Part shown: in pieces, positions 23,405-31,944 of the stretch
Position numbering within the stretch: position 1 is the first letter of the stretch
Layout of the letters: each line of letters opens with the position of its first letter
From: Lachnospiraceae bacterium
GTDB lineage: Bacteria; Bacillota; Clostridia; Lachnospirales; Lachnospiraceae
Assembly (NCBI GenBank): GCA_910574285.1
Contig: CAJTAL010000006.1
Coordinates: 101,089-165,088, forward strand
DNA: 64,000 nt
Direction of reading: 5' to 3'
Position numbers and translations under genes: made by a program
Notes under the pieces: generated by a model
The model's input: the letters and a program-made list of their open reading frames with translations, nothing else
Databases searched by the model: none
Told to the model about the DNA's origin: nothing

Positions 23405-26116
23405 TTGGAGATTTTTTATAGAAGGAAAGGAACGATATCGGTATTTTTGACGATCATACTGCTTCCTGTTCTGTTGCTGGGAGGAATGACGACGGATGCC
23501 TCGCGTATCTTTATGTCGAAGGTTGTGATCTCAGACGCCGGGGAGATGACGATGAACGCGGCTCTGGCTCAGTATAATGAAGATTTGCATGATGAATATG
23601 GATTATTGGTGATGGACCGGCCGCCGGAGGCCATGAAAAGCGAGTTGGAACAGTATTTTAACGGTTCGCTGAATGGTACGGGCATGCCGGGAGAGAGAGA
23701 TTATGACAGGATTCTGGATCTGCTGACTAAGAAATTTGACGCCATCAACGTACTGGGTTCGGAGATATACCAGACGGAAGTGGAGAAGCAGCAGATTCTT
23801 GAATACATGAAATACAGGGCGCCGGTATGCCTGACAGAATTGGTGGTTGATAAGCTTAAGCAGTTAAAGGACACCAAAAAGAAGGCGGAGGCGATGAAAA
23901 AGCAGATGAAATTCGGCGAAGCCATGGAAGACTGCCATAACGAGTTCAAAAAAGCAAAAGAAGCATTGGATACGCTGGATGGAGTGATAAATCGCCTGCA
24001 GCCGCAGACGATCGAAAGAGAGTTGTCAGATACCAGGGATGAATACGAGGGGACTGTATCGAACGCGCTGCTGATGTGGGCGGCAACCCAGAGATACGAC
24101 GACAGATTGTCGTCTTCATCGACCGGAGACATGAAAGCTTCAGTGGAGTCGTTTCTGGGGGTGGTGAAGGATGTCAATCTGTCGGCGCCGTGTACGGAAA
24201 GTTCTTTTCATGCTTATACCAGCAGTATGTATTATATGAACAGCATCAATGATATGGGAGGAATATCGAAGCTTTTAGAGAGAAGCGCTTCGACACAGGA
24301 AGGAGAAGAAGGATCTGGAGAAGAGGGCCAGGAGTCAGAATCAGAGACAGAGGAAGAAGAGGATGATTCCGCAGAGCTGGAAGCATTAGCAGACGCTTAC
24401 AGGAGAGAAGCGGAGAGGATAGAGGTTTATCCGGAGCTGCTGCTTCAAACTGCGAGTCCCTGTATAGAAAAGCATCATACTGCATTAAAGGGATATTTGG
24501 ACAGTGCGAATGGAGCCAAGGAGGCGGCGGAAGAAGCCTATGACAGATTAAAGAAAGTAAAGAAGGAATTAGAGAAGGCAAAAGCGGCATTTTCAGAATG
24601 GGATACGGCAAATGGGGAGTTAAAAAGCGCGGGACAGGATACGGGGAGCATGGATGAAGAGGTCAGTCATTACCGTGACTTTTTCTTTTCTTCCGACGGG
24701 ACAGGCAATGCGGATTTTGAACAGATAGAGAGCCTGATGTCGGATGTGAAGGAAAACCAGCAGTATTTCCATAAATTGATGGAAGTGCTGAAGGGAGAAA
24801 AATTCTGGGATAAATCTATAGCCAAGGAGTCAGGAAGCGCCCAACTTGAGGAATATAAGAAAAAAGCTTTGAATTCTATATCAGGGCTTAATAAGAAGGA
24901 CTGCGGTACTTGGTCGAGTTTGGTTAGAGTAAGGAAAGAATATATCAAGCAATATAATCACATGAATATATCCGAGGCGGGAAGTTCGATCGTGATCACG
25001 AACCATCCCTTCTATAAAAGGCTTCAGGAATACTGTAAAGAATCGGAGAAACAAGATTCCCAACAGGAACAGAATCAGGCGAACGACAGGCTGGAGCAAA
25101 GTAATCAGGCTGCTCAGGAGGCGGGCAGAGCCGACGAATATCCGACGTTCAAATGGTCTGAGGCAGGGGTTACACTTCCGTCTTCCGTGTTGGGCGGCGG
25201 CGCGTCTGAGGCGAAAGACCAATTGACAGGTCTGAATGCCAGGGGAGATGTAAATAATTCGTCCGCCAGAAAAGAGACGGCTAAGAAATTCACAGAATCC
25301 ATAGAGGCGGCGACGACATTTCTGGGAAAGGTAGACGAGATCGTTACAAAAGGGCTGGAGAACCTGTATATCTCAGAATATGCCATGCAGATGTTTTCTT
25401 ATTATACTGTGAATAAGAAAGACGGACAGGACAGGCCGCCGGAAGACATCATCAGTATCAGCGGGTACAGTCTTTCCGAGCACGCCGCTTATAAGGCAGA
25501 GTGCGAATATATCTTGTGGGGGAAGGATGATTCTCAGGCAAATATCCGGAATACGGTCATGATGATCTTCGGCATTCGGCTTCTGTTTAATTCTTTCTTT
25601 GCATTTACAGATAAGACGATCGGAAATAATGCGACGGCAATGGCAGAGTTGATTGCAGGAGGATGGGCCCCTTATCTGGTGCCTATTATAAAGGTTGTGA
25701 TAAAGCTTGGCTTTGCCGGTGTGGAGACAGCAAATGACATTTCGAAGCTGAAACAGGGTTACGGTGTTGTGATAGTCAAGAATAAGGATTCCTGGGCTTC
25801 TTTGCCGCATAATGGGAATAACACGGACAGCAAGCATGGGCTGACGTTTGACTACTCCGAGTATCTGAGGGTCTTCCTCAACATATCCATGTTGGGAGGC
25901 CAGGGAAAAGGGATTCTCGGAAGAATTGCAGACTGTATCCAGGTAAATCAGCCGGATATGAATCTGCTGGAGGGGTATACTATGGTATCCGTGCAGGCCA
26001 AAGTCGGTTCAAGGACGACATTTATGAGGAAGATTGCAGACTGGGGAGACGGCGTGACATGGGGATTCCCCGATGATACCTATACGATTTCCTATCAGAG
26101 CATTCTGGGATATTAA
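23405..26116 (+). CDS. TadG-like DUF5702 pilus-associated protein
   Basis: The 903-residue protein starts at TTG 23405 behind AGGAGGAAAGG. An N-terminal membrane anchor (GTISVFLTIILLPVLLLGGMTTDASRI) has the TadG/DUF5702 pattern. The large extracytoplasmic body contains coiled-coil regions (about 155-215 and 340-405) and a Glu-rich stretch near 300-325. Clostridial Tad loci regularly contain such a protein; its exact role is unknown, perhaps a tip or anchoring subunit. The C-terminal 200 residues look globular and hydrophobic in part. Confidence 0.8.
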   Translation: MEIFYRRKGTISVFLTIILLPVLLLGGMTTDASRIFMSKVVISDAGEMTMNAALAQYNEDLHDEYGLLVMDRPPEAMKSELEQYFNGSLNGTGMPGERDYDRILDLLTKKFDAINVLGSEIYQTEVEKQQILEYMKYRAPVCLTELVVDKLKQLKDTKKKAEAMKKQMKFGEAMEDCHNEFKKAKEALDTLDGVINRLQPQTIERELSDTRDEYEGTVSNALLMWAATQRYDDRLSSSSTGDMKASVESFLGVVKDVNLSAPCTESSFHAYTSSMYYMNSINDMGGISKLLERSASTQEGEEGSGEEGQESESETEEEEDDSAELEALADAYRREAERIEVYPELLLQTASPCIEKHHTALKGYLDSANGAKEAAEEAYDRLKKVKKELEKAKAAFSEWDTANGELKSAGQDTGSMDEEVSHYRDFFFSSDGTGNADFEQIESLMSDVKENQQYFHKLMEVLKGEKFWDKSIAKESGSAQLEEYKKKALNSISGLNKKDCGTWSSLVRVRKEYIKQYNHMNISEAGSSIVITNHPFYKRLQEYCKESEKQDSQQEQNQANDRLEQSNQAAQEAGRADEYPTFKWSEAGVTLPSSVLGGGASEAKDQLTGLNARGDVNNSSARKETAKKFTESIEAATTFLGKVDEIVTKGLENLYISEYAMQMFSYYTVNKKDGQDRPPEDIISISGYSLSEHAAYKAECEYILWGKDDSQANIRNTVMMIFGIRLLFNSFFAFTDKTIGNNATAMAELIAGGWAPYLVPIIKVVIKLGFAGVETANDISKLKQGYGVVIVKNKDSWASLPHNGNNTDSKHGLTFDYSEYLRVFLNISMLGGQGKGILGRIADCIQVNQPDMNLLEGYTMVSVQAKVGSRTTFMRKIADWGDGVTWGFPDDTYTISYQSILGY

Positions 26117-26173
26117 GATGCGAGTGTTCGATGGGATATGAAAGGGATACGAAAGGAAAATGAAGGACGAAGG

Positions 26174-26827
26174 ATGAGGGCAGAAGAGAAGAACAGAGAT
26201 ATGGTCAATGAGGCAGGGAGCAGGGGTTCTCTGACGGTAGAAGCGCTTTTATTTTTGATTCCTTTTATGATAGCTTTTTTTACGCTGATTAACGCCGCAA
26301 GGTTTGTTCAGGCAGAGATGCTGATACACCATGCGGTTACGCAGACCGCGAAGCAGATATCTGCCTATAGCTATGTGCTGACGAAGACGGAGATCAGCGA
26401 CAGAATCATCAGTACAAATAAAAAAAGCGCGGATTTTCAGGTGACGGTTGAAAAGTCGACGAAATCATTAAGAGATTTTGCAAACGCTATGGGCGATATG
26501 GACAGTCTGGTAGAAGACGTGCTTGGTTTTGTGAAAAATCAGGGGGAACAGCGATTGATAACCAAGGGCGTCGGCATGTTGACGAAGAATAACATTAAGA
26601 GTCAACTTTCACTCGTATCCGATGATCCGAATGAATACTTAGAAAATATCGGGATAGAAGGAGGGCTCTCAGGGCTTCATTTTGACAATACGGAGTGTCT
26701 GAACAATACGGCGAGGAAAGGTAATGTTAAGATTGTGGTCACTTATACGATGAAGAATGTTCTTTTTCCCGACTTCAATATCGGGCAGTATCAATTCCGG
26801 CAGTGCGCATATACGCTGATCTGGTAG
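26174..26827 (+). CDS. Second TadE-like pseudopilin
   Basis: About 217 residues from ATG 26174 (AAGG seven bases upstream); an in-frame ATG at 26138 gives a longer version. RGSLTVEALLFLIPFMIAFFTLINAARF is a TadE-type processing and anchor segment with the +5 Glu. The soluble domain has no recognised fold. It is likely processed by the peptidase encoded next. Confidence 0.75.
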   Translation: MRAEEKNRDMVNEAGSRGSLTVEALLFLIPFMIAFFTLINAARFVQAEMLIHHAVTQTAKQISAYSYVLTKTEISDRIISTNKKSADFQVTVEKSTKSLRDFANAMGDMDSLVEDVLGFVKNQGEQRLITKGVGMLTKNNIKSQLSLVSDDPNEYLENIGIEGGLSGLHFDNTECLNNTARKGNVKIVVTYTMKNVLFPDFNIGQYQFRQCAYTLIW

Positions 26828-26902
26828 ATGTCAGAGAATCGACGGCTTTGGACTATGTGGAAATGTCGGTTATCAACATATCAGAGATAATTCTTAATAA
26901 GG

Positions 26903-27520
26903 ATGATAAGAAGAGATATGGAACAGGATATGAAACAAGATTTAAAACAAGGTATCTCGTGGTTTTGCAAACAATGGACGGATCGGAAGTTCAGGATATT
27001 TCTGATCGTTGCTTTGACGGCAGGTATCGGACTTACGGCAGAATGCTTTGTTTTTTCCTATAGTATATGGAAGACAGGCCGTTATATGATTCTTGCCGCG
27101 GCGTTATTCTTTATCGCATGGATCGATCATCAAAGTAAGCGCATCCCCAATCGGATACTGAAAATACTATTGGCGGTTCGTACAATCCTGCTTGCCGCGG
27201 AATGGCTGACCTATCCAAAGCTTGGTTTGGCTGTGCTGCTGTCTGCTCTGCTGGGGGCGGCAATCGGAGGCGGCATGTTTCTGATTGCGCATTTTATATC
27301 CAAAGGCGGCGTGGGTATGGGGGACGTGAAACTTTTCATGGTAATTGGGCTCTATATGGGAAGCGGGAGCATCATGACGGCGGTGTTTTTGTCGGTTATG
27401 GCCAGCGCCCTCTACAGTATCGTCATGCTGCTGCTTAAAAAGATAAAATTAAAGGAGGAGATACCTTTTGCCCCGTTTATATTCATCGGAACGGTACTGA
27501 CAATGGCACTTGGTATGTGA
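26903..27520 (+). CDS. tadV: Prepilin peptidase (A24 family, TadV-like)
   Basis: The 205-residue integral membrane protein has the two catalytic aspartates of type IV prepilin peptidases: AWIDHQSKRIPN (about residue 75) and GVGMGDVKLF (about 140). It lacks the N-methylating domain found in long PilD enzymes, as is usual for TadV/CpaA. It should cleave the Flp pilin and the two TadE-like proteins. The exact start is uncertain, since several in-frame ATGs lie in the first 30 bases. Confidence 0.9.
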   Translation: MIRRDMEQDMKQDLKQGISWFCKQWTDRKFRIFLIVALTAGIGLTAECFVFSYSIWKTGRYMILAAALFFIAWIDHQSKRIPNRILKILLAVRTILLAAEWLTYPKLGLAVLLSALLGAAIGGGMFLIAHFISKGGVGMGDVKLFMVIGLYMGSGSIMTAVFLSVMASALYSIVMLLLKKIKLKEEIPFAPFIFIGTVLTMALGM

Positions 27521-27527
27521 GATGCAG

Positions 27528-28835
27528 ATGAAAAGGAATATCATATTGATGTTTGTCCTCCTGCTGGGCTTGTCCTGGTACACGGCGGTATCAGAAGCGG
27601 TGAACCGTCCGAAGCAGGCAAAGGAGCATATGCAGAGGGCGGCCAAACTGGAAGAGAAAGAGATCTATGTAGACGCGGTGGCAGAATATGAGCAGGCTCT
27701 TGAGTATGAGCCGGACAATGTGGAGGCTTATATCAGGATGGCTCAGGCGTATTTAAACAGCGGAAATACGAATAAATTCACCTCTACCTGCGCAAAAACC
27801 GCGGAGGCATATCAGGATAATGACGAAGCATTGAATATGCTGATGGAATATTATGTGAAGAATGAATACGAGGATGAGGCGGTCGGATATCTGGAGGATT
27901 TCGTAGAAGATTATCCGGATAATGAGAATGCGAAGGAATGGTTTACGCGGCTTAAGGGAAGCTTCACGGAGCTGTACTGCAGTTTTGACAAGATGGGAGA
28001 GATCGTGAATGATTCCATGCCGGTGGCGGAAGAGGGACTCTGCGGAATCGTGGATGAGAAAGGGCAGGAGATCGTCGAATGTGAATATAAAAAGACATAT
28101 CCTTTCTCGGAAGATGGATTTGCGCTGGTGCAGAAGGAAGACGGTACATACATCTACATAGATAGAGACGGTCAGACACGCAAGGTTCCGGATTCCAGAT
28201 ATCAGGACCTTGGGATGATCAGTTCGGGACGCGCGGCGGCGCGTAAGGACGGGAAATATGGTTATCTTGACGAAGAGATGGAAGCGGCGGGCAAATTTTC
28301 CTGGGATGAACTGACGGGAATCAAAGGCAGTACAGGAGCCGCGAGGAAAAATAAGAAATGGGTATTGGTAAATAAAGAAGGAAAAGCCAAAGGCGACAAG
28401 AAGTATGACGGCGTGATTATAGACGAAAACGGCTTTTGTTCCAACCAGAAATGTATCTTCGTAAAAGAAAAGAAGGGATACCATCTGATCAATACAAAGG
28501 AAAAAAGGATAGGAGAGCTTACGTTTGACGATGCGAAAGCATTTCCGGAAGAAGGTTATGCCGCCGTATGCCGCGGCGGGAAATGGGGATTCGTGGATGC
28601 AGAGGGCGAGTTGGTCATTGATTATACTTATGAGGACGCGGAGTCGTTTGGCAGCGGGCTTGCAGCCGTGTATACGGACGGAAAATGGGGCTATATTGAT
28701 ACGGAAGGAAATCTGATTATCTCTCCGCAATTTCTTGAAGCGACGCGTTTTTCAATGTCAGGTACGGCGGCGGTAAAGATTGAAGAGGACGGGGAAGAAA
28801 AGTGGAGATTGATACAGCTAAATACTTCTCTGTAG
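27528..28835 (+). CDS. TPR and WG-repeat protein
   Basis: From ATG 27528 the product begins MKRNIILMFVLLLGLSW, a signal anchor without a lipobox. TPR repeats follow at about 28-130 (AVAEYEQALEYEPDNVEAYIRMAQAYLNSGN), then WG-type beta repeats from about 165 to the end (KYGYLDE, KWGFVDAEG, KWGYIDTEGNLII). The N-terminal half is like TadD, a TPR pilus-assembly protein; the WG half is an addition whose function is unknown. It is coupled to the upstream peptidase gene (8 bases between stop and start). Confidence 0.85.
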   Translation: MKRNIILMFVLLLGLSWYTAVSEAVNRPKQAKEHMQRAAKLEEKEIYVDAVAEYEQALEYEPDNVEAYIRMAQAYLNSGNTNKFTSTCAKTAEAYQDNDEALNMLMEYYVKNEYEDEAVGYLEDFVEDYPDNENAKEWFTRLKGSFTELYCSFDKMGEIVNDSMPVAEEGLCGIVDEKGQEIVECEYKKTYPFSEDGFALVQKEDGTYIYIDRDGQTRKVPDSRYQDLGMISSGRAAARKDGKYGYLDEEMEAAGKFSWDELTGIKGSTGAARKNKKWVLVNKEGKAKGDKKYDGVIIDENGFCSNQKCIFVKEKKGYHLINTKEKRIGELTFDDAKAFPEEGYAAVCRGGKWGFVDAEGELVIDYTYEDAESFGSGLAAVYTDGKWGYIDTEGNLIISPQFLEATRFSMSGTAAVKIEEDGEEKWRLIQLNTSL

Positions 28836-28850
28836 AGATGGAGGGTTTTA

Positions 28851-30488
28851 TTGGAAATGAATTCATTTACGTATGAAGAGCAGGGAGAGAAGAAATATCT
28901 GGTGTATGAAAAGAAAACCGACGACAAGATGGATCATTTGACTCTGGAAATGATGTCGAATAATAGGATTGACGGGGTCGTCCCGGCGAATCACATTCAG
29001 ATTGACGATAGATTCTATATGAAATACGATATTTCCGGGTTAATGAATCTCCGGGAATACCTGCAGGGGGTGGTTAGCCGGCAGAAGATCTTAAGCGTCC
29101 TGGAATCGATAGCAGACGCGGCGATTGTGTCGGAGGATTATCTGCTGAGCATCTCTTCATATGTCCTGGATATGGAGTATGTCTATATAGATCCGGATAC
29201 ATTGAAAGTCTCAATGATTGTTCTTCCTGTCGTGCGGGAGGAGATGAAGATCGACGTATTTCTGAAAGAATTGTTCATGGGTATCCGGTACGACCAGGCG
29301 GAGGACTGCGGTTATGTCGCGTCGCTGCTTAATCTGCTTGGCGGGGAGGGGACATTTTCCATACATACCCTGAAAGAAGAGATAAACCGGCTGAAAAAAG
29401 AAAATAAGTCCAAACCCCAATGGAAGACGCAGAATCAGGCATCAGGGACGCAGCCCTGGGATCAACAGAAGAATCCGCAGCCCCAGGGTGCATATCAGAG
29501 CCGGCAGCCGCAGAATATGTATCAGAACCAGCCTCAGGGTGTATATCAGAGCCGGCAGCCGCAGGATATGTATCAGAATCAGCCGCAGGAATCGTATCAG
29601 CACAGGCCGCAGCCATATCGGCAGAGTGTGCAGCAAAATCCGCCGACAGGAAGAGGAGGAGCCGGGCTTTCGGAAGAGGACAGGAAGAAGATAGTACAGG
29701 ATCTGAAAAGGGAGAAGAATCTGGACATTCTGTTCTCGGATGAGGAAGAGGTTAAAAAGGAGAAGAAAGGTTTCTTCTTTAAGAAAGATAAATCAGAAAA
29801 AGAAAAGAAGCCGGAGAAGGAGAAAAAAGAGGACAAGAAGAAAGAAGATAAGAAGAAAGATAAGAAAAGCCTCTGGGAAAAATTGACAAGAAAGAAGGAA
29901 AGTTCAGAAGATGATTCTCTTGCGGACTCTCCTCTGGGAGGTATCGATATACCGGGAATGGATGTACTGGGCTGTAACCAGAGAAATACAGGTCATAATG
30001 TGAATGAGAATAGAGGAAACTATTCTGCGCCAAAAGGGTTTGTGAAACATGATGTGGCCATTCCCTTCCAGAATGTTGAGTTAAACAGGCAGCGGGTAGA
30101 TATACAGGATTTCGGCGAGACGGTGTTCTTAGACGGAGGCGACGACGGCGAGACTTATATTATAGGGGCAGAGCAGAATGCTATACAGCCCGAATTCATC
30201 CTGTACCGGCATGAGACAGGGGAAAGTTTCCGAATCTGTGAAGAGGTTACGAGAATCGGAAGGAGTACATCGATTGCGGAAATCTGCATAACAGGAAACA
30301 GGGGGATCGGCAGGGTTCATGCTTTGCTTTATCTCCGGAATGGAGAAGTATTTATCGAAGATAATAATTCGAAGAATCATACCTATGTGGACGGCGTGAA
30401 GCTGGAGCCGGGACAGTCGCCGGTAAAATTAGTCCATGGATCGAAGATACGGCTCGGAGACGAGGAATTGGAGTTTGCCGTACAATAA
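28851..30488 (+). CDS. DUF6382-FHA domain protein
   Basis: TTG 28851 follows GGAGG by six bases and is the probable start; ATG 28857 is possible. The 545-residue protein has an N-terminal DUF6382 domain (about 1-175), a Gln/Pro/Tyr-rich repetitive linker (about 195-265), a Lys/Glu-rich stretch (about 295-350), and a C-terminal FHA domain (about 455-545) with GRS, the RVHALL motif and NNSKNHTYVDG. FHA domains bind phosphothreonine, so this protein probably reads marks made by the upstream kinase and removed by the PP2C phosphatase encoded next. Known from clostridial Tad loci. Confidence 0.9.
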   Translation: MEMNSFTYEEQGEKKYLVYEKKTDDKMDHLTLEMMSNNRIDGVVPANHIQIDDRFYMKYDISGLMNLREYLQGVVSRQKILSVLESIADAAIVSEDYLLSISSYVLDMEYVYIDPDTLKVSMIVLPVVREEMKIDVFLKELFMGIRYDQAEDCGYVASLLNLLGGEGTFSIHTLKEEINRLKKENKSKPQWKTQNQASGTQPWDQQKNPQPQGAYQSRQPQNMYQNQPQGVYQSRQPQDMYQNQPQESYQHRPQPYRQSVQQNPPTGRGGAGLSEEDRKKIVQDLKREKNLDILFSDEEEVKKEKKGFFFKKDKSEKEKKPEKEKKEDKKKEDKKKDKKSLWEKLTRKKESSEDDSLADSPLGGIDIPGMDVLGCNQRNTGHNVNENRGNYSAPKGFVKHDVAIPFQNVELNRQRVDIQDFGETVFLDGGDDGETYIIGAEQNAIQPEFILYRHETGESFRICEEVTRIGRSTSIAEICITGNRGIGRVHALLYLRNGEVFIEDNNSKNHTYVDGVKLEPGQSPVKLVHGSKIRLGDEELEFAVQ

Positions 30489-30501
30489 TGAAGGAAAGGA
30501 T

Positions 30502-31335
30502 TTGCATATCTATATGAGATATTCATTCGCATGCTATACGGATAAGGGAAAGAGAAAAGAGGTCAATCAGGATTCTCTGCTGATCAGCCGGGCGGTATAT
30601 CATGGACAGGAAATAGTTCTTGCGGTTATCTGTGACGGTATGGGAGGTTTGAAGCAGGGGGAGCTGGCAAGCGCTGAAGTAGTGGGCGCATTTGACGCAT
30701 GGTTTGAAGAAAGTTTTTCCAGGCTTGAAGATGAAGAGGAATTTGAAGACGAACTGTATGAGTCATGGGAGCTTCTTCTGCAGGATGTACATCAGAAGAT
30801 AAGAGGATACGGGCAGCGCCGCGGTATTCAGATAGGAACGACGGCTACGGTGATGCTTCTGCGGCAGCGGGAATATTACATCGCTCACGTGGGAGACTGC
30901 CGCATCTATGAGATCATGGATCAGGTCAGGCAGCTTACGAAGGACCAGGTTCAGGCGGAACTTGATAAAGAGGGAAAAGAGAATATCCTGCTCCAGGGTA
31001 TCGGAGCCTCCAGGATGATCCGGCCGGCGTATTACAGCGGAGAGATAAAGGAAGATGCAACGTATCTGTTGTGTACGGATGGATTCCGGCATAAGATCAG
31101 CGAACAGGAATTATTGGAGACGTTTGTCCCGGGGGAGCTTGCCGATGAAGAAGCTATGGAAAAACGAGGAAGGAAAATCACGGAGACAGTCATAGAAAGA
31201 GGCGAGAAAGATAATATATCCGTGATCCTGCTTCGAACATGGCCAAAGCCTGACACGGATAAAGAATCGGAAGATAAGAAAATCCGCATTTGTTCGGAAT
31301 ATACTTTGGATCAGGATTTCGATATAAATGCATGA
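30502..31335 (+). CDS. PP2C-family Ser/Thr protein phosphatase
   Basis: The product is about 277 residues. TTG 30502 has AAGGA at a good distance, while ATG 30514 (MRYSFACYTDKG) is 13 bases from AAAGGA; either may be used. The PP2C metal and phosphate motifs are present: VNQDS, CDGMGG, GTTATVMLL, HVGDCRIY, CTDGF and EKDNISVI. It should remove phosphate from Ser/Thr targets of the kinase at 14509. It lies 13 bases or so after the FHA gene in the same operon. Confidence 0.92.
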   Translation: MHIYMRYSFACYTDKGKRKEVNQDSLLISRAVYHGQEIVLAVICDGMGGLKQGELASAEVVGAFDAWFEESFSRLEDEEEFEDELYESWELLLQDVHQKIRGYGQRRGIQIGTTATVMLLRQREYYIAHVGDCRIYEIMDQVRQLTKDQVQAELDKEGKENILLQGIGASRMIRPAYYSGEIKEDATYLLCTDGFRHKISEQELLETFVPGELADEEAMEKRGRKITETVIERGEKDNISVILLRTWPKPDTDKESEDKKIRICSEYTLDQDFDINA

Positions 31336-31365
31336 TTTTTGTTGAGAGAAATGAGGAATAACGGA

Positions 31366-31515
31366 ATGATTACAAATGAAATAATGTTCTACGGCGGGAT
31401 TGTAACTGCGGCGACGGCGTTGGTGACAGGCATAATATGCCTTTTAGCGCTTAAAATGAAGAAAATTAAACTGAATGCACAGCTTGACGCGGAATATGGC
31501 GAAGAAATAATATGA
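31366..31515 (+). CDS. Small single-pass membrane protein (49 residues)
   Basis: ATG 31366 is preceded by GAGGAA at eight bases, and an in-frame ATG at 31351 is an alternative. The product MITNEIMFYGG... has one hydrophobic segment (about 8-30), then KMKKIKLNAQ and an acidic tail ending DAEYGEEII. It starts 30 bases after the phosphatase and is probably the last gene of the pilus/phospho-signalling operon. Short length explains why it would be missed by automated annotation. Function unknown. Confidence 0.6.
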   Translation: MITNEIMFYGGIVTAATALVTGIICLLALKMKKIKLNAQLDAEYGEEII

Positions 31516-31533
31516 GTTTTTCAGTTCTCAAGA

Positions 31534-31580
31534 TTTCCGCCTGTGCGGTTGAAAATCTATTTCGAATGCACAGGCGGAAA
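31534..31580. repeat. Compact fold-back element (related to the one before recQ)
   Basis: TTTCCGCCTGTGC (31534-31546) pairs perfectly with GCACAGGCGGAAA (31568-31580). The left half continues GGTTGAAAATCTATTT, which matches the outer arm of the 250-base element at 47302-47552. It may double as the operon terminator. Confidence 0.7.
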
Positions 31581-31695
31581 GTTACAATTTACAATATCAT
31601 CAAGTCCGCGCAGATACAGGTGATTGTCTTTTTCTGCTTCTGCGCAGATCTTCTCATCGAATCCGGTGCAGTTCTGCTTTCCGTCCTATAAACAT
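31558..31695 (-). pseudogene. Relic of a PF01637-type (archaeal ATPase family) gene
   Basis: On the minus strand GAAGGAGG lies seven bases before ATG (31695), which starts MFIGRKAEL, the usual N-terminus of these ATPases; the frame stops after 13 codons. The other frame then reads TGFDEKICAEAEKDNHLYLRGLDD, resembling the C-terminal end of the same family. This is what a large internal deletion of about 400 codons would leave. The 429-base gap before the next gene holds this relic, the fold-back element above, an inverted repeat and a promoter. Confidence 0.45.
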
Positions 31696-31714
31696 GAGAT
31701 TTCCTCCTTCTAAA

Positions 31715-31751
31715 ATATCAAATCGTAATTTACTAAATCGTGATTTGATAT
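31715..31751. repeat. Inverted repeat upstream of the ATPase relic
   Basis: ATATCAAATC (31715-31724) is the complement of GATTTGATAT (31742-31751), and AAATCGTRATTT occurs twice between them. It looks like an operator of the decayed gene. Confidence 0.5.
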
Positions 31752-31825
31752 TATTATGCGCCTGAAACGGAGAAAATACAAGTAAAATCCGAATATATTA
31801 TGGTTATTTCTGGACAGTTCCTTAG

Positions 31826-31854
31826 TTGTGTTAAAAAAATTTTTCGTGTATACT
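31826..31854 (+). promoter_or_regulatory. Promoter of the AAA-ASC/PD-(D/E)XK gene
   Basis: TTGTGT (31826-31831), 17 bases, TATACT (31849-31854). Confidence 0.7.
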
Positions 31855-31944
31855 TAGTAACTGAAAGAGATCATCAGAGGTATAATTTGCAGCTTTGGAT
31901 GTTACTGGTCAAGACAGCAGAGATATTAAGAGAGGAGTTTTTAT

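Noticed and set aside
26803..27063. Plus-strand ORF between the second TadE gene and tadV
   Set aside because: It overlaps both neighbours in another frame and its product has no membrane or pilin feature.
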